A stretch of DNA of 13,934 nt from CAJKWP01 sp964554475 (GTDB lineage: Bacteria; Bacillota; Clostridia; Christensenellales; UBA1242). Numbering within the stretch: the first letter of the stretch is position 1; each line of letters opens with the position of its first letter. The notes below the pieces were generated by a model. That model did no database searches and had not been told where the DNA came from. It saw nothing but the letters and a program-made list of their open reading frames with translations. This document shows positions 6,570-13,771 of this stretch, one piece after another. The stretch spans positions 1 to 13,934 of the forward strand of contig CAZKOT010000033.1 of NCBI GenBank assembly GCA_964554475.1. Reading direction: 5' to 3'. A program made the translations under genes and the position numbers.

Positions 6570-7784
6570 CTATTTCTTTAAATTTTTCAGTCTTCGCATA
6601 AAAGGTGGAATATTTGCATCATCAACAAAAAGTCTTGAGGTGGGAGTTCCGTCAGAATGAGCAGTTGTTTTAATTTCAGACATATAATCTTCTGAACTTA
6701 AAGGTTCAATGACTTTTTGAATTCTTGAAATTGCTTCCGAGGTTGAGAAATCTTTTTTGTTTTCGAAATTATTGAATGCTTCAATATTTCTTTTAACTTG
6801 ATTCATTTCTTTTCCTTCTTTCAAAATTCCCTTATTATCAAAACCAGTTGCAATAATTGTTATTTCAACTTCATCACTCATTGTTTCATCAATTCCGGCA
6901 CCAAAAATAATGTTGCAATCGGGATCAACAACACCTTTCACGAGGTCAGCCGCTTCATAAACCTCATCAAGAGGTAAATCAAGACCACCTTTAACATTAA
7001 TTAAAACACCAGTTGACCCTTGAATAGATGTTTCCAAAAGCGGACTTGTAATTGCTTGACGAACAGACTCAATAGTTTTATTTTCACCTTTAGCATGTCC
7101 AATTCCCATATGTGCTAATCCCTTGCTTTTCATAATTGTTCGCACATCAGCAAAATCAAGATTAATCAAACTAGGAGTTACAATTAAATCAGCTATACCT
7201 TGTATTCCTTGTCGTAAAACATCATCGGCATATCTAAATGCCTCAACAATAGGTGTACCCTTTGGAGCAATTTTAAATAATTTATCATTAGGAACGACAA
7301 CAAGAGTATCAACATATTTTTTTAAATTTTCGATTCCTCGTTCAGCATTAATTTCTCTTTTCTTACCTTCAAAATTAAACGGTTTTGTTACAACGGCAAT
7401 TGTTAAAATTCCCATTTCTTTTGCAATTTGAGCAACAATGGGAGCGGCCCCTGTTCCTGTTCCACCACCCATTCCTGCAGTAATAAAAACAAGATCGGAG
7501 TCTTTAAGCATTTCGGTTATACTAACCTTACTTTCTTCTGCAGCTTTTTGACCAACTTCAGGTTCTGCACCGGCCCCCAAACCACGTGTTAATTTTTCCC
7601 CGATTTGCAGTCTTATATCGGCTCTGCTCATTAGTAAGGCTTGTTTATCTGTGTTAATTGCAACAAATTGGGCGCTAGTAATATTTTGATTAATCATTCG
7701 ATTAACCGCATTATTTCCGCCACCGCCGATTCCAATTACTTTTATGTTTGCAACTGGACCGATACCACTATTATTGTTATACAT
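6570..7784 (-). CDS. ftsZ: Cell division GTPase FtsZ
   Basis: FtsZ is the tubulin-like GTPase that polymerises into the Z-ring at mid-cell. The 404-residue protein is complete. The N-terminal GTP-binding domain has GIGGGGNNAVNRM (18-30), the signature GMGGGTGTGAAP (104-115) and NTDKQAL (44-50). The T7 loop NLDFAD (208-213), which completes the active site of the neighbouring subunit, is intact. A short linker (about 320-385) leads to the C-terminal tail DDANIPPFMRRLKNLKK (388-404), the conserved peptide that binds FtsA and other tethers. A perfect AAGGAGGT (7793-7800) stands 8 nt before the ATG, implying strong translation. It lies 75 bp downstream of ftsA on the same strand, and the transcript probably ends at the hairpin near 6495. 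Confidence 0.98.
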   Translation of the reverse strand: MYNNNSGIGPVANIKVIGIGGGGNNAVNRMINQNITSAQFVAINTDKQALLMSRADIRLQIGEKLTRGLGAGAEPEVGQKAAEESKVSITEMLKDSDLVFITAGMGGGTGTGAAPIVAQIAKEMGILTIAVVTKPFNFEGKKREINAERGIENLKKYVDTLVVVPNDKLFKIAPKGTPIVEAFRYADDVLRQGIQGIADLIVTPSLINLDFADVRTIMKSKGLAHMGIGHAKGENKTIESVRQAITSPLLETSIQGSTGVLINVKGGLDLPLDEVYEAADLVKGVVDPDCNIIFGAGIDETMSDEVEITIIATGFDNKGILKEGKEMNQVKRNIEAFNNFENKKDFSTSEAISRIQKVIEPLSSEDYMSEIKTTAHSDGTPTSRLFVDDANIPPFMRRLKNLKK

Positions 7785-7859
7785 GTTACCCTACCTCCTT
7801 ACTTGTATTAAGAAATTAATTCTTGATGAGGTATAATTTAATTTACATATTAAATCATA

Positions 7860-9023
7860 TCATCTTTTAAATAATTTAGCAAATATAGAATGTTGTTTTT
7901 TTACTGAATATTTTTGTGCTACCATCATTGCAAGCGCAATAATTTGGGAATTATAAGGCTTAGTAAACTGAGGAAAATCACTTGTTAAGATTTCAACAGG
8001 TCTTGCCAGTAATTTAGACAAAAATTCCTTAACACCTTTTATCATAGAAATTCCACCACCGGTTAAAAAAATTGGATAATATTTAGGATAACTAACACCT
8101 GATAGTTGCAAACATTTATCAATACATAATGCAATCTCTTCAATTCTAGCAACCACAATTTTTGTAACAACTGTTGCAGGAACTTCATATAAACCTATTC
8201 TTGTTGAAACTTCATAATTGTCTTCATCACGAGGAGTAACAGATAAAATAACTTTTTTTTTAAGATTTTCTGCTTCAGCAAAATCAATTTTTAAAATTTG
8301 TGCTAAATCAGACATAACATGTGCTCCACCGATTGAAAAACAGTTTAATGAAAGCAGTCCATTTCCTCGTGCAATTCCAACATGAGTTGTTGTGTAGCCA
8401 CAATCAACAAACATTGCAGCATCTGCTCTTGTATCTTCATCTAACAAGTATAATGCTTCTGCAAGCGGTGCAGAAAGATAATTAACACTAATTAAACCAA
8501 TTTGCTCAAATAGAGAATTTAATAAATTCAAACAATTATTTTCAGCATACTCATAACTTAAATTTGCAGTTAATTTTTCGGTCCTAAAACCAATGGGGTT
8601 TAAAACCTTTTTACCATTATCAAGCAAAAAAGAAATAGAATTACATCCAATTAATGTTAATTCCATATTATATTTTAAGTCATTCGCTCTATCAGTTAAA
8701 TCAGAATGATCCATTTGTGAAATTTTTTTGTTATAGGGAAACTTTACTGTGGTTGTTTTTTTTATGCAAGTAATGAATTCAGCAGGAAGTCCAACAAACA
8801 ATTCTTTTATATGAAATGAAGTCCCAGCTTCAGCATTTGAAATTGCCATTGCAAGAGCCATTTTTAAATTTTCCGGTTCAAGAAACTCTCCATCACTAAA
8901 TCCAGCATAACTAACCTCTCCGACGCCCGTAACTGTAAATTTATTTCCTGATGCAAGCGAAAAGACAATCACTTTGATTTTTGATGACCCTATATCCATG
9001 ACTGCTTTTTGCTTTTTTGCCAA
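7860..9023 (-). CDS. ftsA: Cell division protein FtsA (actin-like membrane tether of FtsZ)
   Basis: FtsA is an actin-fold ATPase that anchors FtsZ filaments to the membrane and recruits later divisome proteins. Visible motifs: phosphate-1 loop DIGSSKIKV (10-18), phosphate-2 loop DCGYTTTHVG (207-216), adenosine motif LTGGGISMIKG (320-330). The C-terminal amphipathic helix SIFAKLFKR (379-387) is the membrane-targeting sequence. At 387 residues it is shorter than typical forms (about 420), because the linker before the helix is short. The start is a TTG at 9023, supported by AGGAGG 5 nt upstream; the next ATG (8999) has no such site and would cut into the phosphate-1 region. It has its own consensus promoter at 9143-9171 and a roughly 110-nt leader, so it can be expressed independently of murA-ftsQ. 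Confidence 0.96.
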   Translation of the reverse strand: MAKKQKAVMDIGSSKIKVIVFSLASGNKFTVTGVGEVSYAGFSDGEFLEPENLKMALAMAISNAEAGTSFHIKELFVGLPAEFITCIKKTTTVKFPYNKKISQMDHSDLTDRANDLKYNMELTLIGCNSISFLLDNGKKVLNPIGFRTEKLTANLSYEYAENNCLNLLNSLFEQIGLISVNYLSAPLAEALYLLDEDTRADAAMFVDCGYTTTHVGIARGNGLLSLNCFSIGGAHVMSDLAQILKIDFAEAENLKKKVILSVTPRDEDNYEVSTRIGLYEVPATVVTKIVVARIEEIALCIDKCLQLSGVSYPKYYPIFLTGGGISMIKGVKEFLSKLLARPVEILTSDFPQFTKPYNSQIIALAMMVAQKYSVKKQHSIFAKLFKR

Positions 9024-9028
9024 TTTTT

Positions 9029-9034
9029 CCTCCT
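9029..9034 (-). promoter_or_regulatory. Shine-Dalgarno site deciding the TTG start of ftsA
   Basis: AGGAGG is separated from the TTG at 9023 by 5 nt. This full match to the anti-Shine-Dalgarno makes the non-ATG start convincing. A TTG start with a strong site commonly keeps expression moderate. Confidence 0.85.
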
Positions 9035-9044
9035 ATGTATTGTT

Positions 9045-9072
9045 CTATTTTTGCTTTTAATAACAAAAATAG
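9045..9072 (-). promoter_or_regulatory. Candidate hairpin in the ftsA leader
   Basis: CTATTTTTG (9045-9053) and CAAAAATAG (9064-9072) are perfectly complementary 9-nt arms around a 10-nt loop. In the ftsA mRNA the hairpin would stand about 10 nt before the Shine-Dalgarno. No U-tract follows directly, so it is not a terminator. Arms this AT-rich can arise by chance. Confidence 0.35.
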
Positions 9073-9142
9073 CTTGTTTCATATTAGTGTTCGTGAAAAA
9101 TTAATAATTTATGTAATGAATAAATATAACTTATTTTTTATA

Positions 9143-9171
9143 ATTATAAAACTTTAACCATATACTGTCAA
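9143..9171 (-). promoter_or_regulatory. Perfect sigma-A promoter of ftsA(-ftsZ)
   Basis: On the minus strand TTGACA (9171-9166) is followed by exactly 17 bp and TATAAT (9148-9143). All 12 consensus bases match. Transcription would start near 9136, leaving a leader of about 112 nt before the ftsA TTG. The promoter lies in the 212-bp gap after ftsQ. Confidence 0.9.
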
Positions 9172-9235
9172 ACGTTTTAAAATAATTGTTTTGAAAAAAT
9201 TTCATAAAAATGCATTTTGTTATCATCTTTTAATA

Positions 9236-10063
9236 TTAACTTTCTTTTCCAGTCAATTTGCCAAAAATCTTCCCATCATCTTCTATAATTTCTAAATAAT
9301 AATTATAAATGTATAAAGGAACGCTTGAAGACATTGAAGTAAGCAAACATTGAATTTTATAACTTAATTGATTGCTTGGAGCATATATATTAATTTTGAA
9401 ATCATTAAAATCTGTTATTTCAAGATAAATTGCTTCACCAGTTAAAAATTTAATTGTTTCATCTGATTTTAATTCAATAGATTTGAATAATGCTCTTTGT
9501 TCAACAATATCACGATTGCAAAGAACAAGAATTTTTGAAAAATTTGAAAAAATTTTTAAGTCATTAAAAACTAAAAAATCTCCCTCTGTTATACTAGTGT
9601 TCAAAATTGTAATGCCATTTAATAATATGGGATTTTCATTTGTAGAATTATATATTGTTTCTTCAACAATATTTAAAACTTTGAAATCTTCATCAGCAAT
9701 AATATAATTATCCCCATATTCTAGAGCAAAAACAGCTTCTCGTTCTGCAAAATGAAGAATTAGATGATTTGGAAAAACTGTTTCAATATTAATAATATTA
9801 ATATATGGAAATTTTTTTTCTAGTCTATTTTTTATTTTACTTTTATTTAAAAACAAAACACTACTATTTGAAGGAAGTTCTGCTTCAGAAATAATTTGAG
9901 TTTTAATTTCTTCATTATTAAACTTTGTTGTTTCGTTTAAAGCATGCATACTAACATTTTCAATTTTAACTGCAAAAAGAGTAAAAGATAAAATAAGTAA
10001 TACAATTATTACCCCCAAAACAGAACTAACAATAATTATTATTTTTTTCATTTGTTGGGTCAT
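9236..10063 (-). CDS. ftsQ: Cell division protein FtsQ/DivIB
   Basis: FtsQ (DivIB in Firmicutes) is a bitopic divisome protein that binds FtsL and FtsB (DivIC) outside the membrane. The 275-residue protein has a short cytoplasmic N-terminus (MTQQMKK), one transmembrane helix (7-31) and a POTRA-like domain (about 33-107). The domain ends in the diagnostic ETVFPNHLILHFAEREAVFAL block, equivalent to the family's V..RWPN.L.I.V.ER.P.A. IIADEDFKVL (121-130) matches the conserved Asp/Val-Leu strand of the FtsQ domain. The ATG at 10063 has GAGA 4 nt upstream and lies within the end of murA, overlapping it by 38 nt, which suggests coupled translation. An ATG four codons later is possible. The family has low sequence conservation, but the context makes the call firm. 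Confidence 0.9.
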   Translation of the reverse strand: MTQQMKKIIIIVSSVLGVIIVLLILSFTLFAVKIENVSMHALNETTKFNNEEIKTQIISEAELPSNSSVLFLNKSKIKNRLEKKFPYINIINIETVFPNHLILHFAEREAVFALEYGDNYIIADEDFKVLNIVEETIYNSTNENPILLNGITILNTSITEGDFLVFNDLKIFSNFSKILVLCNRDIVEQRALFKSIELKSDETIKFLTGEAIYLEITDFNDFKINIYAPSNQLSYKIQCLLTSMSSSVPLYIYNYYLEIIEDDGKIFGKLTGKES

Positions 10064-11312
10064 TAATTCTCTTTATATCTCCGCCAAGAGCAAAAAAACT
10101 ATCTTCGATTGCTTCATATCCCCTGTCAATGTGAAAAATATTTGTTACAGTTGTTTCACCTTCAGTTGCAAGAGCGGCCAAAACTAAACAAGCACCACCT
10201 CGAAGGTCAGAGGATTCAACAATAGCAGGCTTTAAATGTTTTTTCCCAATAATATGTGCTGTTTTCTTTAAGGTAATGATATTTGCACCCATTTTGAGAA
10301 GTTCAGGGACATGTTTAAACCTTGTTTCAAACAAATTCTCAGTAACGCTACAATTACCCGAACAAATACAACCAAGAGCCATTATTTGAGGTTGAAGATC
10401 GGTTGGAAAACCAGGATAAGGTTTTGTTTCAACTGATTTAAAACTCATGAGGTGTCTATTACTTTCCACTACAATTTTATCACCTAAAACTGATATATTG
10501 CAACATTTTTTGTCTATTTTACGAATAAGACTTTCAATATGTTTTGCATTAGTGTTTCTAAGTTCAATTTTTCCACCCGTCATTGCACAGGCAATAATGA
10601 AAGTTCCTGTAATAATTCTGTCCGGAATAGGTGTCCAAGTAACACTTTTAAGTTTTTGCACTCCTTGAATTGTAATAATGCTTCCTCCTGCCCCGCTTAT
10701 TTTTGCTCCTGCAGCATTAAGAAAATTTTGAAGGTCTTCAATTTCGGGCTCTCTTGCAGGATTAAAAATACGACTTATTCCTTTCGTTAATGTTGCTGCA
10801 AGCATCACGTTTTCAGTTGCACCTACGCTTGGATAATCAAAAAAAACGTCACCGCTTCGCATATCGCTTCCGTCACAATTTAAGAATCCATCATTTTCTT
10901 CAATTTTTACATTTAATGCTCGTAAACCTTTTATATGTAAGTCAATGGGTCGCAATCCAATAGCACATCCTCCAGGAAATGAAATTTTTGCTTTTTTAAA
11001 TCTGCCAAGCATTGCACCCAAACAAAAAATAGAAGAACGAATCGGTTTTGTTTGTTTTTCTGGAATTTCCCAACTGTCAGCATTGCGACAATTTAAAAAT
11101 AAATCATCATTTGAAATTTGTTTCTTTATCCCAAGTGTGCCTAAAATGTTACACATACTTGTTATATCTTCAAAATTTGGGACTTTATGTAATACTACCT
11201 CACCCTCACAAAGAATACTTCCTGCCAAAATTGGTAAGAACGCATTTTTTGCACAACTAACTTCCATGCAACCAAACAGCGGTTTACCTCCATTTATCAC
11301 AAGTTTATCCAT
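10026..11312 (-). CDS. murA: UDP-N-acetylglucosamine 1-carboxyvinyltransferase MurA
   Basis: MurA transfers enolpyruvate from phosphoenolpyruvate to UDP-GlcNAc, the first committed step of peptidoglycan synthesis, in the cytoplasm. The 428-residue protein shows the substrate motif SCAKNA (K22, N23), the catalytic Cys in FPGGCAIGLRPID (C116, equivalent to Cys115 of E. coli and the residue attacked by fosfomycin), R121, and the catalytic Asp in FPTDLQPQ (D305). Length is slightly above the usual 417-420 because the last codons run into ftsQ. The start at 11312 has a G-rich site (GGGGGA) 4-5 nt upstream. It heads the murA-ftsQ pair; I could not identify a convincing promoter upstream. Because the catalytic Cys is kept rather than replaced by Asp, intrinsic fosfomycin resistance through that change is not expected. 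Confidence 0.97.
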   Translation of the reverse strand: MDKLVINGGKPLFGCMEVSCAKNAFLPILAGSILCEGEVVLHKVPNFEDITSMCNILGTLGIKKQISNDDLFLNCRNADSWEIPEKQTKPIRSSIFCLGAMLGRFKKAKISFPGGCAIGLRPIDLHIKGLRALNVKIEENDGFLNCDGSDMRSGDVFFDYPSVGATENVMLAATLTKGISRIFNPAREPEIEDLQNFLNAAGAKISGAGGSIITIQGVQKLKSVTWTPIPDRIITGTFIIACAMTGGKIELRNTNAKHIESLIRKIDKKCCNISVLGDKIVVESNRHLMSFKSVETKPYPGFPTDLQPQIMALGCICSGNCSVTENLFETRFKHVPELLKMGANIITLKKTAHIIGKKHLKPAIVESSDLRGGACLVLAALATEGETTVTNIFHIDRGYEAIEDSFFALGGDIKRINDPTNEKNNNYC

Positions 11313-11454
11313 TTTTCCCCCATCAGTTCAGTATATTGTGAGGTTGCTGTTTTTGTGTTATTGAAAATATAAAGGAATAATAAATAATATATTCGCAAAA
11401 TTTTTTTTTGGTTATTAATGATTAAACTTAAAATATAAAATATTACCAAAAGAC
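11313..11454. other. Divergent murA/rplS intergenic region, murA side
   Basis: The gap between murA and rplS is 322 bp. This half is AT-rich, with a long T-run (11401-11409) and several TATAT stretches. It should hold the murA promoter, but I see no pair of hexamers at proper spacing that I would defend. No ORF with a ribosome-binding site is visible. Confidence 0.4.
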
Positions 11455-11483
11455 TTGAAATAATTTTTGTTATATGCTAATAT
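11455..11483 (+). promoter_or_regulatory. Candidate promoter of rplS
   Basis: TTGAAA (11455-11460, five of six consensus bases) is followed by 17 bp and TAATAT (11478-11483, four of six). A TG immediately before the -10 (TGC-TAATAT) gives an extended -10 element, which offsets the weak hexamer. Predicted start of transcription is near 11490. Confidence 0.6.
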
Positions 11484-11489
11484 ACTCAC

Positions 11490-11634
11490 ATGACTTCGGG
11501 TGTTCCGCTGTTTTATTTCTATAAAAAACGTAAAGTTTTCAAATTAAATTGGACAAATAGCAAGCTTTTGCTTAATCGTTATTTAGAGACATAATTATTT
11601 AAAATAAGAACACTTTGTAATAGGAGGAAAGTCA
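11490..11634 (+). promoter_or_regulatory. Putative structured 5' leader of rplS
   Basis: If the promoter call is right, rplS mRNA has a leader of about 145 nt. It contains a compound hairpin at 11555-11584: an outer 7-bp stem (11555-11561 with 11578-11584, one G-U pair) enclosing an inner stem AAGC/GCTT with a TTTT loop and a 4-nt bulge. A smaller AAAAC/GTTTT hairpin lies at 11525-11539. L19 leaders that bind their own product are described in Firmicutes. I cannot match this one to that family by eye. Confidence 0.4.
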
Positions 11635-12036
11635 ATGAAAAAAATTATAGAAACAATTGAAAAAGAAAATCAAAATAAAAATGCTCCAACTGTAAAAATT
11701 GGCGACACAGTGAAAGTGTATTTTAAAATTAAAGAAGGTGACAAAGAAAGACTTCAAGGTTTTCAAGGAGTTGTTATTGCAAAGAAAAACGGAAGCATTC
11801 GTGAAACTTTCACAGTAAGAAGAATATCTCACGGTATTGGAGTTGAACGAACTTTTCCAATTCACTCACCACTGATTGACAGTGTTGAACTCGTTAGAAA
11901 GGGAAAACCACGAAGAGCAAAACTTTACTACGTTCGTGAATTAACTGGAAAAGCAGCAAAAATTAAACAGTCTAATGAAAGAATACAAATCGAAGAAAAA
12001 ATTACAACAGATGAAAGTCCTTCAAATGAAGGTTAA
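11635..12036 (+). CDS. rplS: Large-subunit ribosomal protein bL19
   Basis: bL19 lies at the 30S-50S interface and supports the subunit bridge. The 133-residue protein carries the core features: VKIGDTVKVYFKIKEGDKERLQGFQGVVIAKKNGS (20-54), the highly conserved SHGIGVERTFPIHSP (65-79) and GKPRRAKLYYVRELTGKAAKIK (89-110). It is about 18 residues longer than the B. subtilis protein; the extra C-terminal tail is polar and acidic. AGGAGG (11622-11627) is 7 nt from the ATG. The gene stands alone on the plus strand, with its own candidate promoter, leader and terminator. In many Firmicutes it follows trmD on the same strand. Here trmD and rbgA are adjacent on the opposite strand. Confidence 0.98.
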   Translation: MKKIIETIEKENQNKNAPTVKIGDTVKVYFKIKEGDKERLQGFQGVVIAKKNGSIRETFTVRRISHGIGVERTFPIHSPLIDSVELVRKGKPRRAKLYYVRELTGKAAKIKQSNERIQIEEKITTDESPSNEG

Positions 12037-12054
12037 TATTATTTATCATACGTA

Positions 12055-12092
12055 ATAATAAAAAAAATCGCACATTAGGTGCTTTTTTTTAT
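12055..12092. terminator. Terminator after rplS (possibly bidirectional)
   Basis: GCAC (12070-12073) and GTGC (12079-12082) form a short stem around a 5-nt loop. Eight T residues follow (12083-12090), and an A-run before the stem can extend the pairing. It begins about 20 nt after the rplS stop. The A-run would give a U-tract on the opposite strand too. Confidence 0.75.
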
Positions 12093-12127
12093 ACACTATT
12101 ATTAGTATTTTTAAAAATATTAAAACT

Positions 12128-12161
12128 TTTTAGAATTTCAATAATAAAAATATTTCTAAAA
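12128..12161 (-). terminator. Weak candidate terminator after the 45-codon ORF
   Basis: TTTTAGAA (12128-12135) and TTCTAAAA (12154-12161) are complementary 8-nt arms around an 18-nt loop, with a U-rich stretch after them on the minus strand. The stem is almost all A-T, so it is only a candidate end for the minus-strand transcript from trmD-rbgA-yraN and the small gene. Confidence 0.3.
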
Positions 12162-12212
12162 CCGAAATTGTTTGCAAACTCATTAAGGCAAATATAAAAT
12201 TTTTCGAATTAT

Positions 12213-12350
12213 TTAATCACCAAAATCTTTAGGCATCCAAGAATTGCCCTTTCTTTTTTTGTTTGAAGTAAGGTTACTATATTTTTTTTGAGTTTCTTTT
12301 TTTTGCGGTTTAATTCCTTTTACAAAGTCTCCTAGATTTTTTTGTACCAT
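12213..12350 (-). CDS. Small basic protein, 45 residues, unknown
   Basis: A 45-codon frame begins with ATG at 12350, preceded by AAGGAGAAT with good spacing, and ends in TAA at 12213. The product starts MVQKNLGDFVKGIKPQKK and ends GNSWMPKDFGD. It is strongly basic: 11 Lys and one Arg, spread through the middle. It has one Trp, no Cys, and no hydrophobic helix. A flexible nucleic-acid- or ribosome-binding peptide is a reasonable inference from composition and from lying 94 bp downstream of yraN on the same strand as rbgA and trmD. I recognise no family. The good ribosome-binding site is the main evidence that it is real. A composition artefact of AT-rich DNA is the alternative. Confidence 0.6.
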   Translation of the reverse strand: MVQKNLGDFVKGIKPQKKETQKKYSNLTSNKKRKGNSWMPKDFGD

Positions 12351-12444
12351 ATTATTCTCCTTGAAATTTTTTATATATGAAACACCCTAAAATCAAGTTC
12401 GTTTAATCACCTTTTTTTGAGTTATAAATTCAATATTAAAACTT

Positions 12445-12783
12445 TTAAAAAGCATTGATTATATGATTAATTTCATTATCATAAACCTCAATAACATCAA
12501 ACCGACAAGGTGCATCAATAAGTTTTTTTTGTTTTAAATATAAAGATGCAATTTGACGTATTTTTTGTTGCTTAAACTTGGTTACTGCCTCGCTAGCATT
12601 TCCAAATTTTTTTGATGAACGTGTTTTTACTTCAACAAAAACATAATATTTTTTATCTTTTACGATTATATCAATTTCACCTAAAGCATTTTTATAATTA
12701 CAAGAAATGATTAAAAATCCTTTTTGTAATAAATATTTTGAAGCAATAGTTTCACCAATTTTTCCTGTTATAATATGTTTCAT
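12445..12783 (-). CDS. yraN: YraN/UPF0102 family nuclease-like protein
   Basis: The 112-residue protein matches the UPF0102 (YraN) family over its full length. The pattern begins GKIGETIASKYLLQKGF (7-23), then GEIDIIVKD (35-43), VFVEVKTRS (48-56), FGNASEAVTKFKQQKI (60-75) and ends CRFDVIEV...HIINAF (93-112). E36, D38, E51 and K53 form the PD-(D/E)xK-type nuclease core seen in Holliday-junction resolvase relatives. A nuclease activity is predicted from the fold, not known for this protein. AAGGAAAA precedes the ATG. It lies 46 bp after rbgA in the same orientation. In many Firmicutes rnhB lies between these two; it is absent here. The cellular role of the family remains poorly defined. Confidence 0.93.
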   Translation of the reverse strand: MKHIITGKIGETIASKYLLQKGFLIISCNYKNALGEIDIIVKDKKYYVFVEVKTRSSKKFGNASEAVTKFKQQKIRQIASLYLKQKKLIDAPCRFDVIEVYDNEINHIINAF

Positions 12784-12829
12784 TGAATTTTCCTTATATA
12801 TTATCTCAATTTTAACATAAAAACTTTTC

Positions 12830-13669
12830 TTATGGCAAATCTAATGTGATTTTACCTAAACTTCCTTTTCTAAACTCATTAATTATCAATATTGATGTTT
12901 TCTCAAAATCGACTTCACCGCCCTTTAAAAGTATTCCTCTTTTTTTACCTATTTCATAAATTATTTCATTTATTTCTTTATTTTCAACTTCAATACCATA
13001 GCGTGAGATTAGCATTTTAGGGTAATTTTTAACAATAAATTTAACAAAATTTCGGCATAATCCCGACATATCCAAAACATCATCCTTTATGCTTCCAATT
13101 AATGCCAAATTTATTGCAACATTTTCATCTTCAAAAGATGGCCAAAGAGTTCCTGGCGTATCAAGAAGTCTAATACCACTTTTTAGTGTTACAACTTGTT
13201 TACCTCTTGTAACACCTGGTTTATTTCCCGTTAATGTTCGACTACTACCACAAAGATTGTTAATCAGAGTACTTTTTCCAGCATTTGTTATTCCAATAAC
13301 CATTGCACTAGGATAAATATTAATCCCTTTATTTTTGAATCTTTCAATTTTTGATTTAGCTAGGTCTTTAATTAAATTTTCAATTATTTTTCCTGATTGA
13401 GATTTTGCCGCATTAAATTTTATTACTTTTGAATTATAATTTTCAAGTTTTGGTAAAAAATGCTCGGTTTTTTTATCATCTGCTAAATCAGATTTATTCA
13501 AAACGTACAAAATAGGCTTTTCGCCAATAATTTTAACAAACTCCGGATTAAGTGATGATAAAGGTGCACGAGCATCTAAAACATAGATAATAACATCTAT
13601 ATTTGCAACCTCTTTTTGCATTACACGCAGGGATTTTGCCATATGACCGGGAAACCAATTTATATTCAT
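12830..13669 (-). CDS. rbgA: Ribosome biogenesis GTPase RbgA (YlqF)
   Basis: RbgA is a circularly permuted GTPase that acts late in 50S assembly in Firmicutes, helping bL27, bL33 and bL36 to join. The protein begins MNINWFPGHMAKS, the family hallmark that includes the catalytic His. In the permuted order come G4 NKSD (58-61, counted from this start), G1 GITNAGKST (126-134), the G2 region GVTRGKQ and G3 DTPG (170-173). The C-terminal domain (about 190-279) is the helical RNA-binding ANTAR-like part. From the ATG at 13669 it has 279 residues, about the family length. A GTG three codons earlier (13678) overlaps the ribosome-binding site, so the ATG is chosen. Upstream lies trmD and downstream yraN, both on the same strand. 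Confidence 0.96.
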   Translation of the reverse strand: MNINWFPGHMAKSLRVMQKEVANIDVIIYVLDARAPLSSLNPEFVKIIGEKPILYVLNKSDLADDKKTEHFLPKLENYNSKVIKFNAAKSQSGKIIENLIKDLAKSKIERFKNKGINIYPSAMVIGITNAGKSTLINNLCGSSRTLTGNKPGVTRGKQVVTLKSGIRLLDTPGTLWPSFEDENVAINLALIGSIKDDVLDMSGLCRNFVKFIVKNYPKMLISRYGIEVENKEINEIIYEIGKKRGILLKGGEVDFEKTSILIINEFRKGSLGKITLDLP

Positions 13670-13675
13670 AATAAT

Positions 13676-13683
13676 CACCCTTT
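13676..13683 (-). promoter_or_regulatory. Shine-Dalgarno site fixing the rbgA start
   Basis: AAAGGGTG on the minus strand is 6 nt from the ATG at 13669. It includes the GTG that would otherwise be an upstream start, so that GTG cannot also be the initiation codon. Confidence 0.7.
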
Positions 13684-13771
13684 ATTTCAATGCATAATAT
13701 TAAACTGAATGTTTTAAATCATTTAATCAAAATTATAAAAATCAAAAATAACAACTTCTTCTAATTTTTGC

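Noticed and set aside
10945..11364. Plus-strand open frame of about 139 codons antisense to murA
   Set aside because: murA is certain on the other strand; the antisense frame has no start signal and no recognisable protein features.
11321..11400. TATACT- and TATATT-like elements as the murA promoter
   Set aside because: No -35 hexamer at 16-18 bp from any of them.
13670..13771. Remnant of rplS between trmD and rbgA
   Set aside because: The 102-bp gap is AT-rich and none of its frames shows L19-like residues.
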